Positions 1-6,182 of a stretch of DNA of 6,182 nt are shown piece by piece. Made by a program: the position numbers and the translations under genes. The first letter of the stretch is position 1, and every line of letters starts with the position of its first letter. The notes beneath the pieces were generated by a model that worked only from the letters and a program-made list of their open reading frames with translations, was not told where the DNA came from and ran no database searches. Origin of the DNA: an uncultured Verrucomicrobiota bacterium (GTDB lineage Bacteria > Verrucomicrobiota > Kiritimatiellia > RFP12 > UBA1067); contig CALZAJ010000102.1 in assembly GCA_945613785.1 (NCBI GenBank), forward strand, positions 1 to 6,182. Reading direction: 5' to 3'.

Positions 1-1
1 C

Positions 2-30
2 ATTATACAACAGATAATTCTCAATGGCAA
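2..30 (-). promoter_or_regulatory. Candidate leftward sigma70-type promoter, divergent from polA
   Basis: On the minus strand a TTGCCA -35 element (25-30, five of six consensus bases) is followed after exactly 17 bases by a perfect TATAAT -10 element (2-7). Transcription would run left and start just outside the window, so the controlled gene is not visible. One arm of a perfect inverted repeat (14-27) covers most of the spacer and touches the -35 box, which would suit repressor control. The elements and spacing are seen directly. Promoter activity is inferred, and AT-rich leaders do produce chance matches. Confidence 0.5.
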
Positions 31-55
31 GGGTAAGTGTACCATTGAGAATTAT
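14..55. repeat. Perfect 14-bp inverted repeat, operator-like or hairpin
   Basis: ATAATTCTCAATGG (14-27) is matched exactly by its reverse complement at 42-55, with a 14-base spacer between them. One G-T pair and one A-T pair could extend the stem outward. It is poor in GC and is followed by only two further T residues, so it is not a good intrinsic terminator. Neither candidate promoter in this region would transcribe it. Its left arm lies inside the leftward promoter, so a protein-binding operator is the likelier role. Other possibilities are a terminator for an unseen gene to the left reading rightward, or a small dispersed repeat. The structure is certain; the function is not. Confidence 0.6.
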
Positions 56-56
56 T

Positions 57-131
57 TACCAAAGACTTATCGGCATTAGTCTCAGTAATTGCAGCAATTA
101 GAAAGACCGGTACCAAAGAAAGCATATCGGC
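57..131 (+). repeat. Imperfect direct repeats in the polA upstream region
   Basis: TACCAAAGA followed closely by ATCGGC occurs twice, at 57-74 and 111-131, with 3 and 6 bases between the two blocks. In addition CATATCG occurs at 123-129 and again at 135-141, a 12-base period just upstream of the polA -10 element. These may be binding sites for a regulator or remnants of a small duplication. I cannot tell which, and the region is short enough that some repetition could be chance. Confidence 0.35.
86..100. promoter_or_regulatory. 15-bp palindrome, possible operator
   Basis: TAATTGC and GCAATTA flank a single central A at 93, forming a perfect 7-1-7 dyad. It lies midway between the two candidate divergent promoters and about 45 bases upstream of the polA extended -10. 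The size and symmetry fit a site for a small dimeric helix-turn-helix regulator. No regulator gene is visible and the binding protein is unknown. The symmetry is seen; the function is inferred. Confidence 0.35.
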
Positions 132-144
132 GGTCATATCGTTT

Positions 145-153
145 TGCTATAAT
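145..153 (+). promoter_or_regulatory. Extended -10 promoter of polA
   Basis: The sequence TGCTATAAT (145-153) is a perfect extended -10 element: TG, one base, then TATAAT. With 17-bp spacing the -35 position (125-130) reads TATCGG and is poor, which is typical of promoters relying on an extended -10. The expected start is 6-8 bases past the hexamer, at about 159-161, with A160 or A162 the natural purine choices. A162 is the first base of the polA ATG, so the transcript would have zero to two leader bases. No Shine-Dalgarno sequence precedes the ATG, consistent with leaderless translation. Confidence 0.7.
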
Positions 154-161
154 CTTTCTAT

Positions 162-2897
162 ATGGAAAAGCTTTTCATCATCGACCTCATGCCCTTTCTC
201 TACAAGGGCCATTTCGTCTTCCTACGCAATCCCCGCATGACCGCCTCGGGCATCAACACGTCCGCTCTGCTCGGGCTTGCGAACGGCCTCCAGTCAATCC
301 TGAAGAAAGAAAAGCCCACCCACGCGGTCCTGGCGATGGATCCGGGAGGTCCGACCTTCCGTCACAAGGCCTACGAACCCTATAAGGCCCAGCGCCAGAA
401 GATGCCCGAAGATCTCGCCGCCTCGATTCCCTACGCCTTCGAACTGGCCGAGGCCCTTCGTATCCCCGTCGTGCGCGTGGACGGCTTCGAGGCCGACGAT
501 GTGATGGGTACGCTTGCGGTCAAGGGTGCCGAAGCCGGCTTCGACGTCTATATGGCCACGCCCGACAAGGATGCAGCCCAGCTCGTGCGCCCCGGCGTGA
601 AGCTCTACCGTCCGCCGCACGCGGGCGACGATGCCGAAATCTATGACGAGGCCAAGGTCTGCGCACACTGGCATCTGACCGAACCGAAGCAGATGATCGA
701 CTATCTCGCCCTCGCAGGCGACGCGTCCGACAACATCCCGGGCATCCGCGGCGTCGGCGAGAAGACCGCGGCCGACCTCCTCGGCAAATTCGGCAGCGTC
801 GAAGGCATCCTCGCGAACGTCGCCAAGCTCAAGGGCAAGCTCGCGGAAAAGGTCTTCAATGGAACTGAAGACGCCAGAATCTCCAAGTTCCTCACGACCA
901 TCCGTACGGACGTGCCGATCATGCCCGATTGGAACGCCTACAGGCTCGACGGCATCGACAAGGAGAAACTCGCCGCCGTCTGCGCCAAGTTCGAGCTCAA
1001 CCGTCTCGCGAAAGACCTGCTGGGCGAAGATGTCGGACGCGGGGCCCCTGCGACGGGCTCGGAAGGCCGCGACCCCGCCGCGACGCAGCAAGCGTCCGCG
1101 GACACCGTGTCCACCATCGACAACACGCCGCACGACTATCAGCTGGTGACAACAGAAGACGAGGCCCGCGCCCTTCTGGAAGAACTGAAGAAAGCCGACC
1201 GCATCGCCTTCGACACCGAAACAGCGGCGTTCGACGGACACGAATCCACCGAAGCGCACTTCTGCAAGCTCGTCGGCTTCTCGTTCGCCACCGCGCCAGG
1301 CAAGGCCTGGTACGTGACGGCGGACCAGATCGACGTGTTCCGGCCGCTCTTCGCCGACCCGTCCAAGACTTTCGTCGGCCACAACGTGAAGTTCGACCGA
1401 TCCGTCCTGCACCGCTACGGCATCGGCTTCGCATCCGTTCCCCACGACACGATGCTGGCGCACTACTGTCTCGACGCGGCGGCACGTCACGGCATGGACA
1501 CCCTGTCCGAACAGTACCTCTCCTACCGGCCGATTCCCATCACCGCCCTCATCGGCGAAAAGGAACGCGGCAAAGAGCAGCTTTCGATGGCCGCGCTCAA
1601 ACCCGAGGAGATCCGCGACTACGCCGCGGAGGACGCCGATGTCACCTTGCGCCTCGAGGATGTGCTGCGTCCGCAGGCGCCGAAGGCGCTGGAGACCGAA
1701 GAGCAGCTCGTGAAGATCCTCATCGAGATGGAACGCGAGGGCGTGAAGATCAACGTCGAGGCGCTGAAGGACTACGGACGCACACTGGACCGGGAGATTC
1801 TCTCGCTCACGCAGGAGATCCTCGTCTACGCCGATCCCGGATTCAATCCCGATTCACCCAAGCAGCTCGGTGAGCTCCTCTTCGGCAAGCTGGGACTCGA
1901 AGGCGGGAAGAAAACAGCGTCGGGTCAGTATTCAACCGATGAGAAGACCCTTTCTAAGCTCGTCGACGTCCATCCGATCATCGCCAAGATCCTCGAGTAC
2001 CGTCAGCTCACCAAGCTCAAGTCGACCTATGTGGACAAGCTGCCGACGCTCATCGACGAGAACGGACGCGTCCACACGACCTACGCCCAGGCCTTCACCG
2101 AGACCGGTCGCCTCAGTTCGTCCGACCCCAACCTGCAGAACATCCCGATCCGCACCGAACGCGGCAAGATGATTCGCCAGGCCTTCGTCGCCCGCGACAA
2201 GAAGCATGTGCTCATCTCGGCCGACTACTCACAGATCGAGCTTCGTCTGATGGCCGCCTTCGCCCAGGACAAGGCGATGCTCGAGGCTTTCCGCAACGGC
2301 GAGGACATCCATCGCGACACGGCCTCGCGCGTCTATGACGTGATGCCGATGTTCGTCACGCCCGAACAGCGCGCCAAGTGCAAGATGGTCAACTTCGGCA
2401 TCATCTACGGCATCTCCGCGTTCGGACTCTCCCAGCGACTCAAGGTGCCGCGGAAAGAGGCGTCAAACCTCATCGACACCTATTTCAAGCTCTATCCGTC
2501 CGTCAAGACCTACATGGACAAGGCGATCGCCGAGGCCCGGGAGAAAGGCTATGCGGAGACCATCCTCGGACGCCGCCGCACGCTCCGCGACATCAACTCA
2601 CGCAACGCAACCGCCCGGCAGGCCGCCGAACGCGACGCGATCAACACCCCGATCCAAGGCTCTGCCGCGGACCTCATCAAGGTTGCGATGGTCAAGGTCG
2701 ACCGCGCGCTCAAGGCAGAGAACCTCCGCACCAAGATGGTCCTTCAGATCCACGACGAACTCGTCTTCGACACGCCGCTCGAGGAGGTGGAGAAAGTCAA
2801 GGCGATCGTCACCCGCGAGATGACAACCGCCCTTGATTTCGGAGTTCCGCTCGACGTCGGCCTCGGCGTCGGACAGAACTGGCTCGAGGCGCACTAA
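162..2897 (+). CDS. polA: DNA polymerase I
   Basis: This 911-residue enzyme fills gaps during DNA repair and removes RNA primers from lagging-strand fragments; the E. coli enzyme has 928 residues. Residues 1-290 form the 5' nuclease, with D8, D60, the GFEADDV motif near 108-114, TPDKD and the GDASDNIPG...GVGEKTA helix-hairpin-helix region near 186-203. A low-complexity Ala/Thr-rich linker spans about 292-322. The 3'-5' exonuclease follows with D351/E353, D412 and Y487/D491, so proofreading looks intact. The polymerase domain carries TGRLSSSDPNLQN (648-660), motif A with D688, the O-helix R737/K741/F745/Y749, and motif C H864-D865-E866. F745 is the residue of enzymes that discriminate against dideoxynucleotides. 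The first motif reads IDLMPFLYKGHF, unlike the usual IDGSS-type version. The ATG start gives the expected N-terminus but has no ribosome-binding site. The stop overlaps the convergent acyltransferase stop. Confidence 0.98.
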   Translation: MEKLFIIDLMPFLYKGHFVFLRNPRMTASGINTSALLGLANGLQSILKKEKPTHAVLAMDPGGPTFRHKAYEPYKAQRQKMPEDLAASIPYAFELAEALRIPVVRVDGFEADDVMGTLAVKGAEAGFDVYMATPDKDAAQLVRPGVKLYRPPHAGDDAEIYDEAKVCAHWHLTEPKQMIDYLALAGDASDNIPGIRGVGEKTAADLLGKFGSVEGILANVAKLKGKLAEKVFNGTEDARISKFLTTIRTDVPIMPDWNAYRLDGIDKEKLAAVCAKFELNRLAKDLLGEDVGRGAPATGSEGRDPAATQQASADTVSTIDNTPHDYQLVTTEDEARALLEELKKADRIAFDTETAAFDGHESTEAHFCKLVGFSFATAPGKAWYVTADQIDVFRPLFADPSKTFVGHNVKFDRSVLHRYGIGFASVPHDTMLAHYCLDAAARHGMDTLSEQYLSYRPIPITALIGEKERGKEQLSMAALKPEEIRDYAAEDADVTLRLEDVLRPQAPKALETEEQLVKILIEMEREGVKINVEALKDYGRTLDREILSLTQEILVYADPGFNPDSPKQLGELLFGKLGLEGGKKTASGQYSTDEKTLSKLVDVHPIIAKILEYRQLTKLKSTYVDKLPTLIDENGRVHTTYAQAFTETGRLSSSDPNLQNIPIRTERGKMIRQAFVARDKKHVLISADYSQIELRLMAAFAQDKAMLEAFRNGEDIHRDTASRVYDVMPMFVTPEQRAKCKMVNFGIIYGISAFGLSQRLKVPRKEASNLIDTYFKLYPSVKTYMDKAIAEAREKGYAETILGRRRTLRDINSRNATARQAAERDAINTPIQGSAADLIKVAMVKVDRALKAENLRTKMVLQIHDELVFDTPLEEVEKVKAIVTREMTTALDFGVPLDVGLGVGQNWLEAH

Positions 2898-3628
2898 GCC
2901 ACGCCAATCGCTGCGCCGATCTGCCGCGTCAGTGCGACGGCATGGTGATAGTCATTCGGACCTTCGACCGGGATAAGGCCCCGGTCTTCGAGCGTGATGC
3001 CAATGATCTTGTCCCCGACGTCCCACCACGGCTGTCCCTTGGACAGCACAACGGGATCGTAGGCGATCCGGAAGGCCTGAATGTCCGCTCCCGCCGCCAG
3101 CGCCAGACGCGCAGCCCCGCGTTGCAGATTCTCTCCGCCGCGCGTTCCCTGCGGAAAGACGACGACATGAATGCCGCGATCGAGATAATCCTTCGCCTCG
3201 GCAAGAGTTACCTCACCACCCTTGTCATTCGCAATGAAGACCTTGCTCACCACTGCCGAAAGGAACGGATTGCGTTTCGCCGCGGCCTTCGCGATACACA
3301 CGGCATCCGGCAAATGGGCCAGCAGAACGCAAATGTCGATCAGCGAGACGTGGTTCATCACGATGATACGTCCACGGGACGAATCAGCAACTGTCTGATC
3401 GTCTGAGTGTTTGGTTGCGGCGACGCGCCTGACCGTATAGAGGCCAGTGAGACGGGCGAGGAGAACGAAAAGCCGATAGAAGAAGCGGACGCCCCAACGC
3501 CCCCAGGACTTCGGCACAAAAGGAAACGGCAGGAGAATCGCAAAGGGAAGCGCGAGGAGTCCGTAAAGGACGAAGAACGCCCCAGATAGAGCAGCACGCG
3601 GGAGGCTGATCCAGGAGCGGGACATCAC
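2894..3628 (-). CDS. PlsC-family 1-acyl-glycerol-3-phosphate acyltransferase
   Basis: A 244-residue membrane-associated acyltransferase, probably transferring a fatty acyl group to a lysophospholipid such as lysophosphatidic acid; the exact acceptor cannot be read from sequence. An N-terminal hydrophobic stretch (about 13-38) and a second one (about 46-63) should anchor it in the inner membrane. Motif I is NHVSLID (92-98), giving the catalytic H-x4-D pair H93/D98. A K-rich motif II region follows (KAAAKRNPFLS, 114-124). Motif III reads FPQGTR (158-163), where the family norm is FPEGTR. The first codon is GTG, immediately followed by ATG. GTG overlaps the ruvA stop by four bases and the ATG (start at 3625) by one, so either start fits translational coupling. 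The gene is last in the valS-ruvA run and its TAG overlaps the polA stop. Family membership is secure; the specific reaction is inferred. Confidence 0.9.
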   Translation of the reverse strand: MMSRSWISLPRAALSGAFFVLYGLLALPFAILLPFPFVPKSWGRWGVRFFYRLFVLLARLTGLYTVRRVAATKHSDDQTVADSSRGRIIVMNHVSLIDICVLLAHLPDAVCIAKAAAKRNPFLSAVVSKVFIANDKGGEVTLAEAKDYLDRGIHVVVFPQGTRGGENLQRGAARLALAAGADIQAFRIAYDPVVLSKGQPWWDVGDKIIGITLEDRGLIPVEGPNDYHHAVALTRQIGAAIGVA

Positions 3629-4230
3629 TTCTTGCCGCCAGAGAGCGCGAGGCGGATAATCGTTTCCGTGTCCTTCGCCTCGGGGTTCTTGGCACTGACG
3701 TCGCTAACCATCTTGTTCGCCGTCTCCTCGTTGAAGCCAAGGGCAGAAAGCGCAAGGATGGCGTCACGGAGAATCGGAGCGGCCGCATCCTTGCCGCTGG
3801 AACGCTGAGTGGCGGAAAGCGCCTCGATGGCGTTCACCTTGTCGCGCAGTTCCAGGCAGATCTTCTCGGCCGTCTTCTTGCCAAGTCCCTTGATGGACGC
3901 CAGACGCTTCGCATTGCCGCTGGCAATCGCCAACGCGATCTCCCCGACGGAACCGCCGGAAAGGACGGACAGCGCGACCTTTGGCCCAACCCCACTGACA
4001 TCATTCAGCTTGGCGAAGAGCGCCTTCTCCGCCGGCGTCGCAAATCCGAAGAGGATTTCATCGTCTTCACGGACGCAGTGGAAGGTCAGGAGTTTCGTCT
4101 CCGCCCCGGTCTTGGGCAGACGATCGTAGGTGGACAGCGGGATGAAGATCTCGTAGCCGACCCCTGCCGCCTCAACAACGACACGGGTCGGATCCTTTTC
4201 GACGAGAACTCCCCTGATGTGATAGATCAT
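3625..4230 (-). CDS. ruvA: Holliday junction branch migration protein RuvA
   Basis: RuvA binds four-way DNA junctions as a tetramer and loads the RuvB motor for branch migration in recombinational repair. The 201 residues match the family length (about 200). Domain I (about 1-63) is the OB fold, with the acidic pin E55/D56 in VREDDEILFGF, at the same positions as in E. coli. Domain II holds two helix-hairpin-helix motifs: NDVSGVGPKVALSVLS (76-91) and SIKGLGKKTAEKICLEL (112-128). A Ser/Ala-rich linker (about 138-152) leads to the RuvB-contacting domain III (LRDAILALSALGFNEETANKMV, 154-175). The start is preceded by only a weak GGA five bases upstream. It lies 30 bases after valS and overlaps the acyltransferase start. 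No ruvB or ruvC is adjacent, so its partners must be encoded elsewhere. Confidence 0.97.
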   Translation of the reverse strand: MIYHIRGVLVEKDPTRVVVEAAGVGYEIFIPLSTYDRLPKTGAETKLLTFHCVREDDEILFGFATPAEKALFAKLNDVSGVGPKVALSVLSGGSVGEIALAIASGNAKRLASIKGLGKKTAEKICLELRDKVNAIEALSATQRSSGKDAAAPILRDAILALSALGFNEETANKMVSDVSAKNPEAKDTETIIRLALSGGKK

Positions 4231-4243
4231 CGCTGTCCATCCG

Positions 4244-4279
4244 TTACGCGAACAGGGCCCTTACGCGAAGAGCTTCGCG
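4244..4279 (-). repeat. Stem-loop at the valS stop codon plus duplicated stop-codon segment
   Basis: On the minus strand the last valS codons form a hairpin, CGCGAA-GCTC-TTCGCG (4264-4279), directly before the TAA. The nine bases TTCGCGTAA that end valS (4261-4269) are repeated 17 bases later in the intergenic gap (4244-4252), so the stem's first arm could pair with either copy. The second copy again spells Leu-Phe-Ala-stop, in another frame. There is no following T-run, so this is not an intrinsic terminator. A role in messenger processing or in tuning ruvA translation is conceivable but unsupported. Confidence 0.4.
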
Positions 4280-6182
4280 AGCTTCTCGAGCTGCGCGACC
4301 TTCTCCTGGGCCTCGGCGAGCTTGCGCTTCTCGTCGGCGACGACCGCCTCCGGCGCGTGCGCGACGAAATTGGCGTTGCCGAGCTTCGCTTCCTTACCCT
4401 TGATGAAGCCCGCGAGCTTCGCAAGCTCGCCGGCGATGCGCTTCGACTCGGCGGCCTTGTCGACGAGTCCCTCAAGCGAGAGGTAGACCGTGCCGAACTT
4501 CGTGATCTTAGACGGCATCGGAAGATCGCTACCGGCGGCGACGAAGTCGACGGACTCCGCACGCATCGCCTTCTTGAGCGACTCGACTTCGGACGCGGCC
4601 TTCGCATCGTCGGTCGCCAGCGTCACCTTGACGAACGTCGCGGGCGTTACCTTGTACTCGTGGCGGAGCGCACGGAGCGCCGTGATGGCCTCGCGTTTTG
4701 CGTTGACAAACTCGTAGACGTCATCCGAAAGACCCCACGCCGCCTTCTCCGCATCGGTGTAGCCAGTCGGATAGTTCTGACGCATAATCGTCTCGTTCTC
4801 GCCGAGGAAGCCGAGCTGATGGGCGACCTCTTCCGTGACGAACGGCATGTACGGATGCAACAGGCGCAGCGCCTTGTAGAAGACGTCCTTCAGGACCGCG
4901 AACGCAACCTTCTTGTTGGGCGCATCCTTCGCGTATTCGACGTAACCGCCGCAGAGCTGGTCCCAGATGAAGTCATAGACCGCGAGCGCACCGTCCTGGA
5001 TGCGATAGCCCTCGAGGATTTCGGAAAGCTTCTTGCATGCCTTGTCCGTCGCGACGAGCATGTGCTTGTCGTCTGCCGAGAGATCCGCAGCCGTGAGCGA
5101 CGCAAGGTCGGGAAGCTCGCCGAGCGTCTGGACGTTCATGTCCAGGAACTTCGCGGCGTTCCAGATCTTGGTCGAGAAGTTACGACCGATCTCGAACTTC
5201 TCCTTGTTCACCTTCGTGTCGCAGTCGAGCGAGGTGATGAGCGCGATCGAGAAGCGTAGGGCATCCGCCGAATACATATCGATGAGCTCGAGCGGGTCAA
5301 GCGAGTTGCCCTTCGACTTGGACATCTTAGAGCCGTCGGCCGCACGGACGATGCCGTGAATGACGATGTTCTTGAACGGCGGCTTCTTCATGAAGTGGAT
5401 GCCCGCCATCATCATGCGCGCGACCCAGAAGAAGATAATGTCCTGCGCCGTCACGAGGTCGGCCGTCGGATAGTAGTAATCGAGATCCGCCGTCTTCTCC
5501 GGCCAGCCGAGGGTCGAGAACGGCCAGAGCCACGAGCTGAACCACGTGTCCAGGACGTCCGGATCCTGCTCCAGGTCGCCCGCCGTCACCGTGGCGACGC
5601 CCGCCTTGGCCTTCATCGCCTCAATGGCCGCCTCAAGAGTCTCTTCGACAACCAGGAGTTCTTCACCCTTCGCCTTAAACTCTTCACTCTTCACTCTTAA
5701 CTCTTCACTCGCATTCGCGCTTACGAAGTAAGCGGGAATGCGGTGTCCCCACCAGAGCTGGCGGGAGATGCACCAGTCCTGGATGTTCTCCATCCAGTTG
5801 TAGTAGATCTTCGACCAACGGTCCGGGACGAACCTGACCTCGCCCGACTTCACCGCGGCAATCGCAGGCTCGGCGAGCGGCTTCATCTTCACGAACCACT
5901 GCTTGGAAAGACGCGACTCGACGACCTCGTGGCAACGGTAGCAGTGACCAACCTGATTATCATAGTCCTCGACACGATCGAGATAACCGCCCGCCTCAAG
6001 ATCGGCAACGAGCGCCTTGCGGCATTCGAAGCGGTCCATCCCGCAGTACTTCGCGCCGGCGAGTTCGTTCATATGACCGTCGTCGGTCATGATGTTGATC
6101 TCTTCGAGATTGTGACGCTTGCCGACAAGGAAGTCGTTCGGATCGTGCGCAGGCGTGATCTTCACGATGCCCGTACCGAACT
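4261..6182 (-). CDS. valS: Valyl-tRNA synthetase, C-terminal part (5' end beyond window)
   Basis: This class I synthetase charges tRNA-Val with valine in the cytoplasm. The frame is open to the window edge, where it reads FGTGIVKITPAHDPNDF, a hallmark of the ValS editing domain. The visible 639 residues are about two thirds of a typical 880-950-residue enzyme, and the N-terminal HIGH motif is missing only because the window ends. Visible landmarks are a CYRC metal-binding-type motif (5932-5943), SRLSKQWFV, WCISRQLWWGHRIPAY (5728-5775), DVLDTWFSS (5533-5559), the KMSKS loop (5314-5328), the anticodon-binding helical domain, and the C-terminal coiled-coil tRNA arm ending in KLAKLFA (about 4264-4464). 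The first Met-coded position near 6165 is an internal GTG valine, not a start. A low-GC heptapeptide repeat is inserted between the WWGHR and DVLDT segments. The gene heads the minus-strand run visible here. Confidence 0.97.
   Translation of the reverse strand, partial: FGTGIVKITPAHDPNDFLVGKRHNLEEINIMTDDGHMNELAGAKYCGMDRFECRKALVADLEAGGYLDRVEDYDNQVGHCYRCHEVVESRLSKQWFVKMKPLAEPAIAAVKSGEVRFVPDRWSKIYYNWMENIQDWCISRQLWWGHRIPAYFVSANASEELRVKSEEFKAKGEELLVVEETLEAAIEAMKAKAGVATVTAGDLEQDPDVLDTWFSSWLWPFSTLGWPEKTADLDYYYPTADLVTAQDIIFFWVARMMMAGIHFMKKPPFKNIVIHGIVRAADGSKMSKSKGNSLDPLELIDMYSADALRFSIALITSLDCDTKVNKEKFEIGRNFSTKIWNAAKFLDMNVQTLGELPDLASLTAADLSADDKHMLVATDKACKKLSEILEGYRIQDGALAVYDFIWDQLCGGYVEYAKDAPNKKVAFAVLKDVFYKALRLLHPYMPFVTEEVAHQLGFLGENETIMRQNYPTGYTDAEKAAWGLSDDVYEFVNAKREAITALRALRHEYKVTPATFVKVTLATDDAKAASEVESLKKAMRAESVDFVAAGSDLPMPSKITKFGTVYLSLEGLVDKAAESKRIAGELAKLAGFIKGKEAKLGNANFVAHAPEAVVADEKRKLAEAQEKVAQLEKLAKLFA
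5647..5709 (-). repeat. In-frame 21-nt tandem repeat insertion inside valS
   Basis: Three consecutive 7-residue units read SEELRVK (5689-5709), SEEFKAK (5668-5688) and GEELLVV (5647-5667). The first two 21-base units agree at 17 of 21 positions; the third is diverged and may partly be native sequence. The segment uses TTA, AGA, AGT and TTT codons that are scarce in the surrounding GC-rich gene, and is about one third GC over 5677-5709. On the plus strand it reads as runs of TTCACTCTTCACTC type. It sits in a variable loop between two conserved catalytic segments, so the enzyme probably tolerates it as a charged helical surface extension. The repeat is seen; the insertion origin is inferred from codon use and family comparison from memory. 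Confidence 0.75.

Noticed and set aside
14..57. Inverted repeat as an intrinsic terminator
   Set aside because: The stem is AT-rich and followed by only two extra T residues, and no gene is visible ending just before it. It remains possible only if an unseen gene to the left reads rightward.
45..73. Plus-strand promoter using TTGAGA at 45-50
   Set aside because: The -35 match is good, but the bases at the proper spacing read TATCGG or nearby variants, not a usable -10 element.
89..385. 98-codon plus-strand frame beginning in the polA leader
   Set aside because: It uses a TTG start with no ribosome-binding site, runs into the polA 5' nuclease in another frame, and has an Arg/Pro/His-rich composition without any domain.
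294..1490. 398-codon open frame on the minus strand inside polA
   Set aside because: It is antisense to a clearly coding, highly conserved polymerase. Its composition is what GC-rich third positions produce on the opposite strand, and it shows no recognisable domain.
4078..5259. 393-codon open frame on the plus strand across ruvA and valS
   Set aside because: It spans two well-supported minus-strand genes and their gap. It is rich in Arg, Leu, Glu and Asp in the way mirror frames of GC-rich genes are, with no conserved motif.
6163..6165. GTG near the right edge as the start of the synthetase
   Set aside because: The frame continues upstream to the window edge with the conserved FGTGI residues, so this GTG is an internal valine codon.
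1..6182. Hidden defence, mobile or CRISPR-type system
   Set aside because: I found no array of spaced repeats, transposase or integrase motifs, tRNA gene or attachment-site duplication. Almost every base after 161 is accounted for by four housekeeping genes.

Overview
The window holds four bacterial protein-coding genes packed almost without gaps, plus about 160 bases of AT-rich regulatory DNA at the left end. The genes are GC-rich (roughly 60% by eye) with strongly GC-biased third codon positions. The proteins resemble those of the Verrucomicrobiota/Kiritimatiellota (PVC) group more than those of Proteobacteria; one example is the SWLWPF signature in the valyl-tRNA synthetase. That assignment is an inference from sequence style and was not tested by any search.

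Left end (1-161): a short AT-rich region with no gene. It carries a candidate leftward promoter whose gene would lie outside the window, a perfect 14-bp inverted repeat over that promoter, a 15-bp palindrome, short direct repeats, and an excellent extended -10 element that ends only 8 bases before the polA start codon. That last arrangement implies a leaderless polA mRNA.

162-2897, plus strand: polA, a full-length three-domain DNA polymerase I (5' nuclease, proofreading exonuclease, polymerase) with all visible catalytic motifs intact.

2894-6182, minus strand: a tight run read right to left, valS (5' end outside the window), then ruvA after 30 bases, then a PlsC-type acyltransferase overlapping the ruvA stop. 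This run meets polA tail to tail, and the two stop codons overlap. There is therefore no intergenic space for a terminator between the two transcription units.

The genes are housekeeping: DNA repair and replication (polA, ruvA), phospholipid synthesis (plsC-like) and translation (valS). I see no mobile element, CRISPR array, RNA gene or novel defence-type system. The points most worth a second look are a low-GC 21-nt repeat inserted in frame in the catalytic region of ValS, the probable leaderless start of polA, and the operator-like dyad over the divergent promoter.
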